The notes under the pieces are model-generated. The model saw only the letters and a program-made list of their open reading frames with translations, was not told the origin of the DNA and did no database searches. A program made the translations under genes and the position numbers. Below are positions 46,386 to 58,840 of a stretch of 64,000 nucleotides of DNA, piece after piece. The DNA lies in NCBI RefSeq assembly GCF_947623445.1, contig NC_135240.1, positions 8,246,001 through 8,310,000 of the forward strand, in the 5' to 3' direction. Positions within the stretch are counted from its first letter, which is position 1; the number at the start of each line of letters is the position of its first letter. Source of the stretch: Clavelina lepadiformis. Taxonomy: Eukaryota; Chordata; Ascidiacea; Aplousobranchia; Clavelinidae.

Positions 46386-47849
46386 ATATTGAAAGCATTG
46401 AAAATGAAATTATTTAGATCATCAGTATTTAATGTTATATAATCTATTCAACTGAAGTTTAGGAATTTCATCGATCGAATAATGGAAATACGTTATATCA
46501 GAAGGAATGCTTGCCTGAACGCATAGAACGCAATACAAAAGACGCAGTATATGTTTCTTGATTAGAGAGTGCAGATGTTCGGCTTAGTAAACGTCGTTTT
46601 CTCAGCATTAATAGTTTAGTTTAATTATTAAGTCTAATTTCATGTAGTGTTTATAGATACAGACCAAAAGAAACAGAAAAACTTGAACCAGAACGAACAA
46701 GAAAGAAAGCAATAATTTAATGTGCAAGGTTTTTTAACTGCGGGCAGTGGTACGCCTCCCGCTAATAAACCCTTATTAAGTCGACAATGGAAGTCGATTA
46801 TTTTCCAAAATGACAGAACGATAATGCAAACACTAGATTCCCAATAAGTGGCCTGGGATATGACCACCATGTATTTTGGGAGTGTGTGAAGGCAAAATAG
46901 GAATTTCGTATACTTTTTTATTCGTAACATATACTAAGCCGTTAACTTACTTATTGCCTTGCTGAGTTGTAAAATATCAAGCAAGCCAGTAGGCTACCAC
47001 GCCTCGAATAGAGAAGCTCTGAGCGTTATTACTGTGTTGGCTCAGGAACTGGCCAGTTGCAGTTCAGCAGTTGGAGAGTTGGAGAGTACGTTCGAGTGTC
47101 GAATTAGTCACCACATGCTGAACACACCATTTATCACATGCAGACAAATGGACGTTTAATTGTGTGTGTCAGCAGGACTCTCACAAATGAAAACCAGAAA
47201 ATCCCTAAAGCTATGCCAATAAATCCCTAGATAGCATGCAAAATCCATAAACCATAATTAGCGCGTTATACTATTATGTTATCACACTAAGGCGATTATA
47301 TTTTGACCTAAAAACTGAAACTATCGCAAATGATGTTTTATTGTCTTCGGCATTATTTTAAATGACATAAATTAGGTAGAGCGTGAAATTTCATGCTATA
47401 TTCCCTCCTGAATAGTAAGTAATTCCTTAGGGTATTCACCCATTGGATTGTAAAACAGGGTTTCTTTGTGACGAAATAGAACGTAAATTATTACGACGTA
47501 ATAAAACCTTGAAGTCGGTTTTTGTAGTCCTACAATGTAGGACTGTAGGTGGTACGAGAAAGCTGCATGATCCAAAAAAATGGTACGCGAGTACTGTAGA
47601 TAAAATTTGGGAACCACTGCAAGACAATTGTTGAAAATTTGTTTGCGACTTTTCAATCACACGATTGTTGTTAATCTGTACTACGTAGAACAAGCTGCAG
47701 GATAGGCTAGCAAGGTTGCAAATACTTACAGATTTGTATAGTAACAGCTTTTTTAGTAATTTTTTTGAGGCTTTGTTAATGTCAAACTTTAACAAGTGAT
47801 TCTTACGTGTATAGGTAGCAGTTTTAGTGTGGAATGCTCAATATAGTTT
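46386..47849. other. Intergenic, no feature identified
   Basis: AT-rich DNA with short unsupported open frames on both strands. Confidence 0.35.
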
Positions 47850-48015
47850 TGTGGTTACTAACTAGCTTTATCAGTTCATCTCTAACAAGCTTATTATTGT
47901 AAATAATGTTATTAATAAACTGTAGTTGTCTTGTCCATTTCATGCACTCGCATGGCCCGCTTGTCTAAGTTTAAATATTTTTTGGCCCCCGATCTGAAAA
48001 GCTTGCCCACCCCTG
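47850..48015. mobile_element. hAT-like right end
   Basis: Ends gcttgcccacccctg, the inverse of CAGGGGTGGGCAAGC, preceded by GGCCCCCGATCTG. Its subterminal sequence differs from 45803, so the two are probably not ends of one element. It abuts a truncated copy C of the GTAGGGCGAC MITE. The left limit is a guess. Confidence 0.4.
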
Positions 48016-48017
48016 CT

Positions 48018-48270
48018 CTAAACTAAAGTTACATGATGTAGGCTATCTAAAGCAAAACATAAGCAAGAGCTGATTCGCAATAAGTAGACAATGGGCCATT
48101 TACAACAGTATAAAGTAGGCTACAAGGTGTACAATGTAAAATGACAAGTTCACCTACAGTGCAACCTCTATGACACCACGACCATGCAGTTTGTAAAAAA
48201 TTTTGACTTTTTAAACAATTTTGACAAATATTTGACTTGTTTTGACTTTTTAAAAAATAATCGCCCTACT
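48018..48270. mobile_element. GTAGGGCGAC-family MITE, copy C, truncated and inverted
   Basis: Right end tcgccctact followed by TA. The interior matches copy A (23737-24364) in reverse (agacaatgggccattta, aagtaggctacaaggtgta, aacctctatgacaccacg) with internal deletions. The left end is missing where the hAT-like end at 48015 begins. Confidence 0.7.
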
Positions 48271-49004
48271 TATCATATTACCTCAAAGATGGCTAGTGGG
48301 GGTAGATTGATTACATGCTAAAAGCGAAATCTTAGTAAGTACTTTATACCTATCAACAATTTCAAAAATCCCTAGATCATCAAAATCTCTAAACGTGTCC
48401 CTAAAAAGGGCTAAAATTTGCAATTTGGAACTAAATCCCTAGAAGTGAGAGCGCTGTGTGTGAGATCTCTTGTAGACCTACATCTAGAATGATAAATAAT
48501 TAGCCTATGCAGTATTTCCTGTTGATAATAGTAAATCTTATCTATACAAGAAGATCTACGAAGGTTGATTATGTGGACGCCGTGCCTAGTATATACTGTT
48601 GCAATATGTTTTTTGAGGTAACGCGGAAAAAAGCAAATGATGCAGTTTCCACTTTTTTATCTACAAACATATAAAGAAACACTCAGTCAATTTTAACTAA
48701 TTTGTTTTGTTCAGTTCGTTACCTAATCTAATTTCCTGTTACAATAGGGGAAAACTTTTTGACAATAATACAAGGATTGCCTCAGCTCAACGCAACTGCG
48801 GTTTGCAACTTGCGCAAAATCCTTTTGTAGAAACGTCGTCGCAAAACACAAGGGGAAGGAAGGAACAGTTTCTTCTGATTCAACGTCTGACCCAGCAAAA
48901 GCCGATAAGTCAAAAATGCCCGAAGCTACAAAGTAGACACAGCCTCGTCGCAGAGTTTCTTTTTGGGAAAAGAAATTTGTCAATTTCTCTTTTGCAACGA
49001 AACG

Positions 49005-49964
49005 ATGAACTCAAAAGATAGCTTGACGAAACATGTAAAAGAAATTTTCAAGTGCAAGGTTTGTGACAAAGATATTAAAAAAAATAATTACGCAGCTCAC
49101 AATCGTATCCATACTGGGGAAAAACCATACAAATGCGATCAATGTGGAAAATCTTTTACTCAAAAAAACAACTTGAAAACTCATTTGAAAAGTCATTCTA
49201 CAGAGAAACCTTTCACCTGCCAAGTTTGTGAAAAATCGTTTGCCTTAAAACCAACTTTAAAATGCCATATAAAAACACACACTGGAGAGAAGCAACATCC
49301 CTGTGAAGTCTGTGGAAGGTTATTTGCAACAACGGGAACGAGGCAATCTCATATGAAAGTGCATACTGGTGAACGCTCACATAAATGTGAGCTTTGTGAT
49401 AAATCATTTTCCCAAAAAAATAATTTGAAAAGTCATATGGTTGTTCACACCCGGGAAAAGCCATACTCATGTCAAATTTGTAACAAAGGATTCGCTCATC
49501 GAAGCACAGTGATAACTCATATGAGAACTCACACTGGTGAACGACCGTATTCATGTAATCTTTGTGAGAAAACTTTCATTCGATCGTCTAATCTAAGGAC
49601 CCATCAGAAAATTCATACAACGGATTCAAAATGTTTTACTTGTACAATCTGTGAAAAAACATTTCGTCAGCTCCGAAATCTAAATAACCATACAAACATG
49701 CACAATGGACGGAAGAATTACTTATGTGATTTTTGTCAGATGTCTTTTCGGGAATCAGGCCATTTATCCAATCACATTCGAACGCATACTGGCGAACGTC
49801 CTTACTCTTGTCAACATTGTGATTATAAGGCAGCTAAAAATTCTACCTTAAAAAGGCACGTCAGAACTCAACACACAGGCGAGTGCCCTTATGTTTGCGA
49901 TGTGTGTGACAAATCATATGCTCTGTTGGATTACTTAAAAGCTCATATATGCAAAGAACATTAA
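49005..49964 (+). CDS. C2H2 zinc-finger protein, 11 fingers (Z2)
   Basis: 319 residues from the ATG at 49005 (MNSKDSLTKHVKE). Eleven fingers closely match Z1 and Z3 in order and linkers, on the opposite strand. Upstream the family N-terminus is still recognisable (TSDPAKADKSKMPEATK at about 48880-48935) but ends in an in-frame TAG, and the following WEKKF segment is one frame off from FLFCNET. The intact frame is therefore probably N-terminally shortened, unless splicing removes the stop. Contact residues differ from Z1 and Z3 in fingers 5, 7, 8, 9 and 11. DNA-binding regulator by family. Confidence 0.82.
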   Translation: MNSKDSLTKHVKEIFKCKVCDKDIKKNNYAAHNRIHTGEKPYKCDQCGKSFTQKNNLKTHLKSHSTEKPFTCQVCEKSFALKPTLKCHIKTHTGEKQHPCEVCGRLFATTGTRQSHMKVHTGERSHKCELCDKSFSQKNNLKSHMVVHTREKPYSCQICNKGFAHRSTVITHMRTHTGERPYSCNLCEKTFIRSSNLRTHQKIHTTDSKCFTCTICEKTFRQLRNLNNHTNMHNGRKNYLCDFCQMSFRESGHLSNHIRTHTGERPYSCQHCDYKAAKNSTLKRHVRTQHTGECPYVCDVCDKSYALLDYLKAHICKEH

Positions 49965-52144
49965 TACAAGTGTTCAAGAATACAATTTGTCTCTTTGTTA
50001 TTTGAAGTTCAGTGTTTGTATGTTGGAGAACAATTGCCACTTGTTTTATTTTATTACGATTGCAAAACACGTAGTTAGTGAATGTAATTTTCTGTAAATA
50101 TTGTTCAGTTGTTGGATGTTTTAGTTTTGCAAATAAATGTAGTAAATGTAATAAAATGTAAAGTAATGTAAATGTAATGTTACGTAATTAACGAATGATT
50201 CAACTGGGAGCCAATTGGCTCACTTAAGGAGGAATTCTTTATTCCTGAAAGGAAATGTTTTCTAAGGAAGGATTGAGAAGTGAAAACTGTTAATGGAAAA
50301 GCCCGAAGTTTGAGATAAGTAAATAAAAAAATTATTTTTAACGTTACTTGTGCTCAGAAGGTGTAGAGTGTAGACTGGTTAGGCTGCTATAGCTATCCTT
50401 TTCAAATCGGACAGATGATATCACGTTTCATTTATAGCGGTAACATCAGAAAGGTTGGTAGTATTCAGCAATAACTCAAAAGTAGGCCTTCTGAGAAGTC
50501 ATAATTGTACCAATAAACAGTTCCTTGACTATTTTATTTGAAGTACGCCGCAGGTAAAAGTTAAACAAAAATTACCAAAATATTTACAAAATGATGATAG
50601 CATAAAACCAATCCATGTCTTGAAAACCCAATTGATGTGGTTAGATTTCCAAGTCTGTGCTAAGTACGCCAAATTAGCTATGGTGGCAGAGCAAACATTT
50701 ATGCCATTTCCATCAACTACAAATATTTAGTTAAATGTTATACCAAGATTTTGACCAATAAAAGAAGAACGCAGAAAACTTCGATCCAAGCTGATACGCT
50801 TTTCTCCTCGAATTTTTCAGTTAATTTTCCAAGTAAGGATTAAAGCTTTCAAGGTTCAACATAAAGTTGAATTTAAATTTGTTTGACAGGAAGAAAGTGA
50901 TAGTGTCTGGGAAGGCATGTGGTAAAAACGTTGAGAACCACTGGTCGAAACTTTAAAATACCAAAAAGGGAACTAGATTTGTCACAAACTTTGTTCGTCA
51001 CGTGTTGCGTAGTTGCTTAGAGTGTTTTCCGTTGATGCGTTTTTACCAATTAGCACCTTTTGCGTGTTTGTTGTTAAATATTTTAATCACTTGATTTGGA
51101 ACCCTCGTTCAATATAAAGATTGTTGCTTTTTGGCCTTGTTTTAAATCGGTGTCTGGCGGAGACCAATTAAATGTGACTTTTCGAAGATGATCGGTTTGT
51201 TTTATCAGCGTGATAACGCTACACAGTCTTACAGGTGAAGGTTACCCACAATTATTCATAGTTAAAGGCGCGCCACCGTAAACGTGAAATTAAGCCAGGC
51301 TACATAAACGGGAAAAGTTTCGTTACAGATTAAAAACTTGTAGAGAAGTAGAAGTTTGATGCTTTTCATTTGTTTTTTTTTCGACTTCAGTCAAAATTTC
51401 CATTTTAAAACATTTTACTGTCTATATCCATACTGTGATAATATTTTCAGGCATATTGCATTCCTAGACAAGTTGTTGAATTTGGACTTATTTCAGAGAC
51501 CACATGAGGAACAAAATTATTCAAAATGGTTGGAAATGTTTCGGTGGTAAAACATTGGTGTACGAAAACCACATCACAGGTGAACCGCTCGCTGACAGTT
51601 TATTTAGAGAAAGCTACAGGCGCGGTGAAAAAATACCAACAACAATAAAGTAGGTAAGACAAACTAGTAAAAGAAAAGACAGTGGAAAATGGCATTCTGG
51701 AAAAAGCATAAACGAACACCGTCTCTGATATAAACTTATCAGTATACTTCACAGTGTAAACCTTAAACAATACCTCATAAAAATACAAGGTCGATTTTAT
51801 GGTTTATTTTGTTTTAAACCAGCAATAAGCTACAAGCTGCTTTAAGCAAAGTGTGCGATTGAAATGCTGAAGAATCTATGAACGAAAAAGTTTTCTGGTC
51901 AATGATATTTAGTACGAATTAATAAACCGGCGTTTGCGGTTTAAATCAAAATACGTCACAGTGGACATATATGGCTATGATCGCGTTAAATATACTGATA
52001 CGGTAATCATAAAGTACAAGTCATCGCTTAGGCATGGAATCACTTGGCATCTCTTCCGCAGAAAACTTTACACGCATTGGCGGCGAGGCGACTTCATAAA
52101 ACGATGCACTGCACGAATGGGAGTGAAAAAGAAGACGACGCCAG
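49965..52144. other. Intergenic between Z2 and the STK33-like tail
   Basis: Convergent 3' flanks. A minus-strand AATAAA at 51803-51808 lies 337 nt beyond the STK33-like stop and could serve it. No other feature is seen. Confidence 0.4.
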
Positions 52145-53352
52145 TCAGCCTTTGGTCGGAGCCGCTTTTTTCTTCTTATTCTTATTGGCGGATTGCAAAC
52201 CTGCGCGTGCCCCGTCTTGCGGGAAACGGGGGGTTAGCAGCGGAGACGAAACGGGCGACCGCGGGCGTCCCCCGTGATGGTGGACATTGTCCAGGCCCCC
52301 GGGAGTTGTGGGCCGATTGGCGGACAGCAAGCGGCCCCCGGAATTGGTCTCCTGCTTCGGCCGACTGTGCAAGTGGTTGCTATGGCCGTGGTGTAGACCG
52401 TGGTCCGTGGCCGGGATGAGACGATGGCCGTTACTTTTATTTTCCCTCGACGGGCCAACCCCTTGCACAGGAGATCTGTTCACTCGTGACGGTCCGGGGT
52501 TTACCCCAACAGGAGACGAGCTCTGCTTCGCCATGGTCTTGTTGTCGTAGATCTTTCGCGGTGTGCTCATCGGCTTCTTTGTCGGCGAATTCTAAAGTAC
52601 CAGTTGTATTTCGTTTATTTCAACATCCTTCACAATTGTATCTTTGCTCAGGGACGAGCAGGCTCGGTTGAGAAAACCATGACGTAGTTTAAAAATAATT
52701 TAACTCTACTACAGTGTGGTCATATAGTGCGAAACACAACAAAGCAATTACTTTGTGAATAGCAGGCAAGCTTCCTCTCCTCGCGTTGTCAGTGTTTGCA
52801 GAATGCACGACCGGTGCCATCCTATGGGCAATGTGATTCGTGGCGTTGCTGGGAGGAGCAGATTTCGCCGATTTCTTGTGCTTTGAAGCACTTTCAGAGC
52901 TTCGAGAAGGTTGTGAGTCCGAAGATTCGGGTCGTTTGTCCTGTGCAGTACATTATATTATTACAAGCGCTTTGCTGGAAGTTATCTTATCCTGGTATCA
53001 TCTAACCTCGTCATCAGTCGCTGCAGTATCTTTCCCGAATAGGTCCGAATTTTCATCAGGATCGTCCTTAAAACACAAAACACGTTGTAGCTGTGCAATA
53101 CAAGAACCGTAGCCGTTGAATAAGGTGTCAAAACAGCTAAAACAAACAACAATTTTGCCAGTTTTTTACCTCTCCGTTATTTGCGCAGTCCTTCATTTCC
53201 TTAGCGTAGTCCTTCATGAGGTCGAGCACGTTAGTTGGATTAGGGGCGGTGGCGTCCAGGCTGTCCAGCGTCCATGGATGGGACGTAACCTCAGTAGCGG
53301 TCAGCCGTCTTGCTGGATTAACGTCCAAAAGCTGGGAAATCAAGTTTTTTTG
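52145..53352 (-). CDS. STK33: STK33-like protein kinase, C-terminal four exons only
   Basis: Exons 53352-53170, 53066-53007, 52940-52752 and 52591-52145, all GT-AG and phase 0; 292 residues to the stop. Exon 1 is the end of a kinase C-lobe (LISQLLDVNPARRLTATEVTSHPW) followed by PNPTNVLDLMKDYAKEM, which resembles the PTNVLEMMKEW stretch just after the STK33 kinase domain. The rest is a low-complexity Ser/Pro/His/Lys tail with a basic end (NKNKKKKAAPTKG). The last exon is far more GC-rich than its surroundings. Upstream kinase exons should lie at higher coordinates, but the segmental repeat starts at 53523 and no kinase exon is seen up to 64000. Either a very long intron or a truncated gene copy. 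Confidence 0.78.
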
Positions 53353-54980
53353 CTGCAAAAAAAGCAATTATTTAACTACCGCGACAAGAGTTTCAATTCA
53401 AGAGTTAAAACACTAAAAGTGCTGTTGTTTTATAAGTTATACGACAACCAGAATAGTCGGCGTAAGGTTTTTGCAAAGAAACAAGCAAATGGAAAAAGGG
53501 AAATCTCTGTAATAATACTAGTAAATTAAGTTGAGACTAGAACGTCGCCCACTGTCAAAATAAAAATTTTAGAAGTCATATTGTAAGTATCGGTAAAATA
53601 TAAACGAAAACAACATGGTAAACTCAAACATATTCTATCTTGTAACGTAATTCATTTTGACAGTAACTGCTTTGATATTATCGTACGGATGGATTTATGA
53701 CTGGAATGATTACTTACGACGCAACTGACTAATTAATAAGTCCAAGCCCGGTTGTAGGCAGTGATAGCGCTTTATAAAGATTTACGGTTATGAAACGTGT
53801 TTTTGGAAAATTGTTGCTTGCGACTGTAAGTGTATTTGTTTCTATTGAATTCATGTCAATATACATTATTTCGTTTGTCGTACATCTATTGTTGTATCAC
53901 TTGTTCACAAGGCAACTGGTATAATGACGTGGGCAACCCAATATGACATTTTGGACCACTCTTTATATGAGACTGAGCTTATCAGGCTGCATCTTTTTCA
54001 GTATCCATTGTGCTTATTATTTTATGACACCATTATTCCTCTTTCTCCGATTGTTCCACAACTGTTTTTTTTATCTATTTTCTAAGGTTTCCATTATGTT
54101 TTGTTATTGCATGTAAGAGAACAAAAACTTTCTTGTTATCCAACCGAACACGTGTTATAGCGGCGCTATGGCTTCAACCAACATGACCGCCTTGTTTCCA
54201 GAAAATAGAAAAATCGCCAAAGAAGATACAAATTACTCCCTATATTTCGTTTTTTAATTCAGTAATATTATTTTGTTGCGTTTTTGAGCTTTAAGGTGTT
54301 TCTTGCAACTGTGATGTTTATAATTAATAGAATAATTGCTCAATTGCAGTGTTAATTATATGTTGGGTTTTGTATAATGTTGTTGTTACTGTTGTAGAAT
54401 GTTTTACCCGGTTTGTAAATAAACGTTGCTGGCAAGGTAATCTACGTAATCACTACTTTGCTGAAATATTGCCTCGGATAATTTATTTAGGGTATCGACA
54501 GGCGCAAGTTTAATCTTTTTTTTTAAGAAAAACTCAGTCACACAGATATTTCTTTATTGTGAAATCAGAAATGTCGTTTCTTGCTTGATGCTCAAACGCA
54601 TGTTTAATATCTTAAAAGCACGGTAATAGACAGAAAACTTTCTATTGCAAATTTTGAAATATTACAGTTCTTGATTATATGGACTTAATAATTTTCTTGT
54701 ACTTTTTGTAAGTATATTAACACAATGAAGACTTCATCATTTTCTCGTAGCTCAAGCCAAAGACTGCTGTAAGAAATAAAATAACTGTTTTATTGCATGC
54801 CCAAAACATAAACATTTAATACAGATTGCAGCTCTTGCCAAAATACTGTATAAGTGCCATTGTCCTATATTACCAAATATTTCTTGATGAAATTTTCTGT
54901 TACGTTGACAAAAACGTATATAATCTAAGCGCGCGTTTAGCGCAGCTATAGCCCAAATGGCGATAACGCGTATATACCTT

Positions 54981-55615
54981 TCATTGGCAGGAAACTTTGC
55001 CCGTATCAATATCAAAACGGCCGGGCAAACTATTTCCACGTGAATCGACGCACCAACAATCCCCGGTAAAGCCGTAGCACTGCTCGAGCATCCAATTCCC
55101 GTCGTCGGCACATTTCGGGAACCAAGGTCCATCCTGTATTCCCGGATTATTTTTCACAATTTCCTCAGACTGGCGATAGACATCCAAGCAGCACTCAAGC
55201 GGGCCGTCGTTGTAGGTCATCGTGTCAGGGAGTACAGATCCATCAGGCTTGCTGCACCAACAGGCCCCGGTAAAAGAAAGGCACTGCTTCGGGAGGAATT
55301 TACCATCCTGGTCACACTGTGGGCGCTCTGGACCATCCATAATACGCGGATTTTTCTTCATAAATCTTTCTTCAATCAATCGCGTCATTGTTTCACAAGG
55401 TTTCAAATCATCTAAGAAACAAGTTTGGAAACTTTCTAGAGATCTACTTTCGTAAACGTGGAATGAAATGGTGAGAATTCTAAAATTACAACGCTTTCCA
55501 TTTACTGGGAAGCGCTGCGTATGGCAAACATGTCACATTATCATCACTTACCACCTTCTGCAGTTCCAAGGTTCGCCGTGCAGGAGAGCACCGAAAAGAT
55601 TATCAACGCGTGCCT
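54981..55615 (-). pseudogene. Secreted Tg1 protein B2, start codon lost
   Basis: Duplicate of B1. Exon 2 (55411-54981) is open and encodes two intact Tg1 repeats with few changes (for example NWMLEQC for SWMPEQC). Exon 1 keeps the signal-peptide reading (HALIIFSVLSCTANLG) and a consensus donor GTAAGT after 55552. The codon matching the B1 ATG is AGG at 55613-55615. No in-frame ATG occurs upstream before a stop. It would need a different first exon to be translated. It could alternatively be the other allele of B1 if the duplication is an assembly artefact. Confidence 0.65.
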
Positions 55616-56393
55616 TTTAATTCGCAGGTTTTCCTTTACGTCTAACCGTCCAATATATCCTGCAAAAGAAATTTTAAAGGTTTATGCAAATGCGCTGTCT
55701 GAAAGCGTTAATGATGTTGCGACTGCTGTAATGCGAACAGTACATAGCTGCATGGAAATATATACTGCGAATTAAAAGCCACGTAATTCACATCAGCTTC
55801 ATAGTTGTATAGACAATCAATTAATCCAGCCATTGGAAATGTCACAGTGAGGAAACAAAAGTAAAGATTAACTGTTGTGACGCAAATGCTGCATGTTGTG
55901 TTTCCATGGTAACAAGCGTCCAATTGCTACAGCATATCCTTGAATGCTACCAGAGGTGGGCTGAAAGTAGAGTAAAGTATAACGTCAGCAAAGATAGCGG
56001 TAGTCAGCAAAAAAGTACCGACAGTACCGGTCTTCTGTACTGTTTCTGAACAGTAGTTCGTTACTTTGTCAGTGCTCTGTAACCTGTCGGTACTTTATGT
56101 AAAGCGAATCTTTCATCAAGAGCAATTTTTGCCTCCATGGCCCCGCTGCAGATTACCCCATATCACCCCGGCTCTTTGCGACTTTATTTGACATTTGTTA
56201 GCTAAAATAGAAGAGCAAACGCTCAAATTGGCATTAGGGTTTAATTGAAACAATCCTTTGAAAAACACACTTCTTAAAACCTTAAAGTAATCAGCTAATC
56301 ACTTTAAAAGCACCGCGCAACGGGAACGACGAAGTAATTCGGTTAGAGAGATTCGGTACTATGTATAGTTCCGCGCGGTATTGGCTAATCCTA

Positions 56394-56830
56394 AATGCTG
56401 AAAATATTGCAAAAGTTCATACAGGTTTTAATCAACAAGAAGATAAATCGTTCGTGGTTTGAAAGAAGCGTATTGAATTTCCATTAATAAAATTAACTGC
56501 AATTTATCAGCACGTGTCGTGGAATAGTTAAAAGATACGGAAGAATTTGCCATTTGTTACATTTTCAATCGACATGCAGTGTTGAAAAATTGAGCAAACG
56601 CTTGCAGTTGGCAACATTTTTTTTCTCACTTCCTTCAGTAATCTGCGTGATGAATGATGATATATTACAATGTGATTTACGACATAGCTGTGGTGAAATT
56701 TGCTTTGGCTCTTGGTCGTTTATCAAAGAACCCTCCCTAAAAAAGAGCAGGCCCAGTGACACAGCTTTATTCGCTAACCGCATTCAATGGTGCGAGCGTC
56801 TGCAATTGGTTATTGGCGCACCCCACAAAA
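56394..56830 (+). repeat. ~430-bp dispersed repeat, copy 3 of 4
   Basis: Counterpart of 37488-37935 in duplication copy 2. Confidence 0.75.
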
Positions 56831-57032
56831 GTTAGTCCTAAATTCTCGCAACTCAGATGTCTCATAAACGATAAAGATGAAAAATGAACAAAATTGGAAT
56901 TTTCAGTGTTTGTGCTTTTGCCGCTGATTTGTCCGCGAAGTACGAAAAGCTTTTGAAAAGCGGACCATTAAATTTTCAAATGCTTTTGCTGTCATAACTG
57001 AGATGCTTCATTCAGCTATAGCGTATATATAG

Positions 57033-57330
57033 CAGTGGTTCCCAACCTTTTTTGGAATTTCAAACTTCAGAGTACGTATGGAGCCGCATGAAATCACTCA
57101 AGTAATTATAACGAAAATTTTAAAGCATGAAAGCATGTACCAACGAATAGCAACACTAACAAGAAAAATAACACAAATCAATTTAATGTCCAACTTGACT
57201 CCAACTCCAACTGACAAGTCAAAAAATAATCGCCTATTTATAATAAATAGATTTTTTTTTTTGAGGGATTTTCTGGGGTTAATGAGAGCCGCAAGAAGGC
57301 TAGCTTGGAGCCGAGGTTGGGAATCACTTG
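57033..57330. mobile_element. hAT-type MITE present only in duplication copy 2
   Basis: Starts CAGTGGTTCCCAACC and ends GGTTGGGAATCACTTG (inverse CAAGTGATTCCCAACC). TATATAG flanks both ends as target duplication. 298 bp, absent at the matching point of copy 1 (near 38110). Part of its interior (gtcaaaaaataatcgcc) resembles the end of the GTAGGGCGAC MITE. Confidence 0.8.
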
Positions 57331-58840
57331 TATATAGGGAGGCATAAATAGGAAATAAACTGGTATACGGCGTTCCAAAAATTGTACACTGTATAAATTG
57401 CCAATGTTACATAATCTTCCACTTGAATTATTTCACCTGATTCGTTTACGTTACTCACAATAGAATACTTCTTACGTTTCGTTTATTGCCTCGGCTTCTG
57501 GCGAATCTTACCTTTAGTCTTGTAAACAACGTTTTCACTGCACTTAAATATGTATTTTCATTTGGCATCACTTTATTTGTGTGGTATTCTTTTATCGAAG
57601 TATTTATTTATCAGTCGAATTTATTTTTGTGCTGTGTTATTTTGTCTCTACTCTTTCCTTTTGCTTGAACTTAAGGCTTCCCTTCTTCCGCTTGTTATTT
57701 CCCCTCTGCTGGTCTATAATGATTTCGTGTTTCGTGGAGTGACGTAATAATTGCCGAGCTTATGGGGAGGTTTTGTTTGAGCTACAGGTAATTGTAGATT
57801 TGGCCGGCTGTACGACAGTATATTAGTTGTTTTATATTTTGACTCAGAAATAAGTACTTTCAGTGAAACCCCTGCTAGTTTTGATTTGGTTTGCGTGTTG
57901 CTGCCTCTCAATATGTGAAACGTCCGGACAGTTTGTGTGAGACCCGTAATTGTGGCCATAATTGAGTCATCGCGGTTGGTGCGGCAGCCGTTGTCTCTAG
58001 GACCTGGCAATAGCTGACAAACTGTCACACCAACTATTGTACGTAAAATATGAGAATTCATTTCAAGGCATTAAAACAAATTTCGTTCTTCACATTTTGG
58101 GCGCACCCTGGTTACACTTGAAATTAATATAAGTAACTAAAAAGAATATAAACAAATATAGCGGAAAGTGACGAAATAATGGTGTTACGAACAAAGTTTT
58201 TGGTGGACTGGTCGTTGATTTTATGAAATCATTGCGTAAGTCTAAATGACCTTATGCAGTCACGTGACATTACTGTAATGTTGTGGGGGCAGATTAAAAC
58301 TTCGCAATATAATCACGTTGTCAAATTTAAAAAGTTGTTCGCGACCGAAAGTAAAAAATATCACGGTCAACTACCATTTGTCTACCCTTGCAATAATGTA
58401 CATTGGTATACTGCGCGATAGGTTAGACATGAACGGGATAATCTCTGGTTGAACAAATTGACAGTAGACTTAAACCGTTATACGGTGTCCTTTATAGGAG
58501 ACAAGGAATGTCTATAGGGCGCTAGGCTAATATGCAATAAGCTAAAGTTGGAAAATAGCCTTGACCAACATCGACCTTCAAATGGAATATAATGTGCAGG
58601 ATATAGCCACGTATTTCACACGGTACAATAACTGCGCAGACAAAAACTATGTATTATTTTAGTTACTAGGAATGTTAACATGAGGAAACTATGGTTTAAT
58701 CCAGATTAACAGCTTTCTTCCGGCGCATTGGATTAACTTGCTCAAACTGACGATTACTAATGGATGCGCAGGTGTGACGCAAATCAAGCATATTGTGTTT
58801 CCATAGTAACAGGTGTTGCAATAACTATAGCATATTGTTG

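Noticed and set aside
47396-47795. Minus-strand frames of 86 and 119 codons
   Set aside because: No domain, no codon bias, non-conserved and overlapping frames in AT-rich intergenic DNA.
45803-48015. One 2.2-kb hAT element with CAGGGGTGG ends
   Set aside because: The two ends have different subterminal sequences and the 8-bp flanks do not match, so they are more likely two separate fragments.
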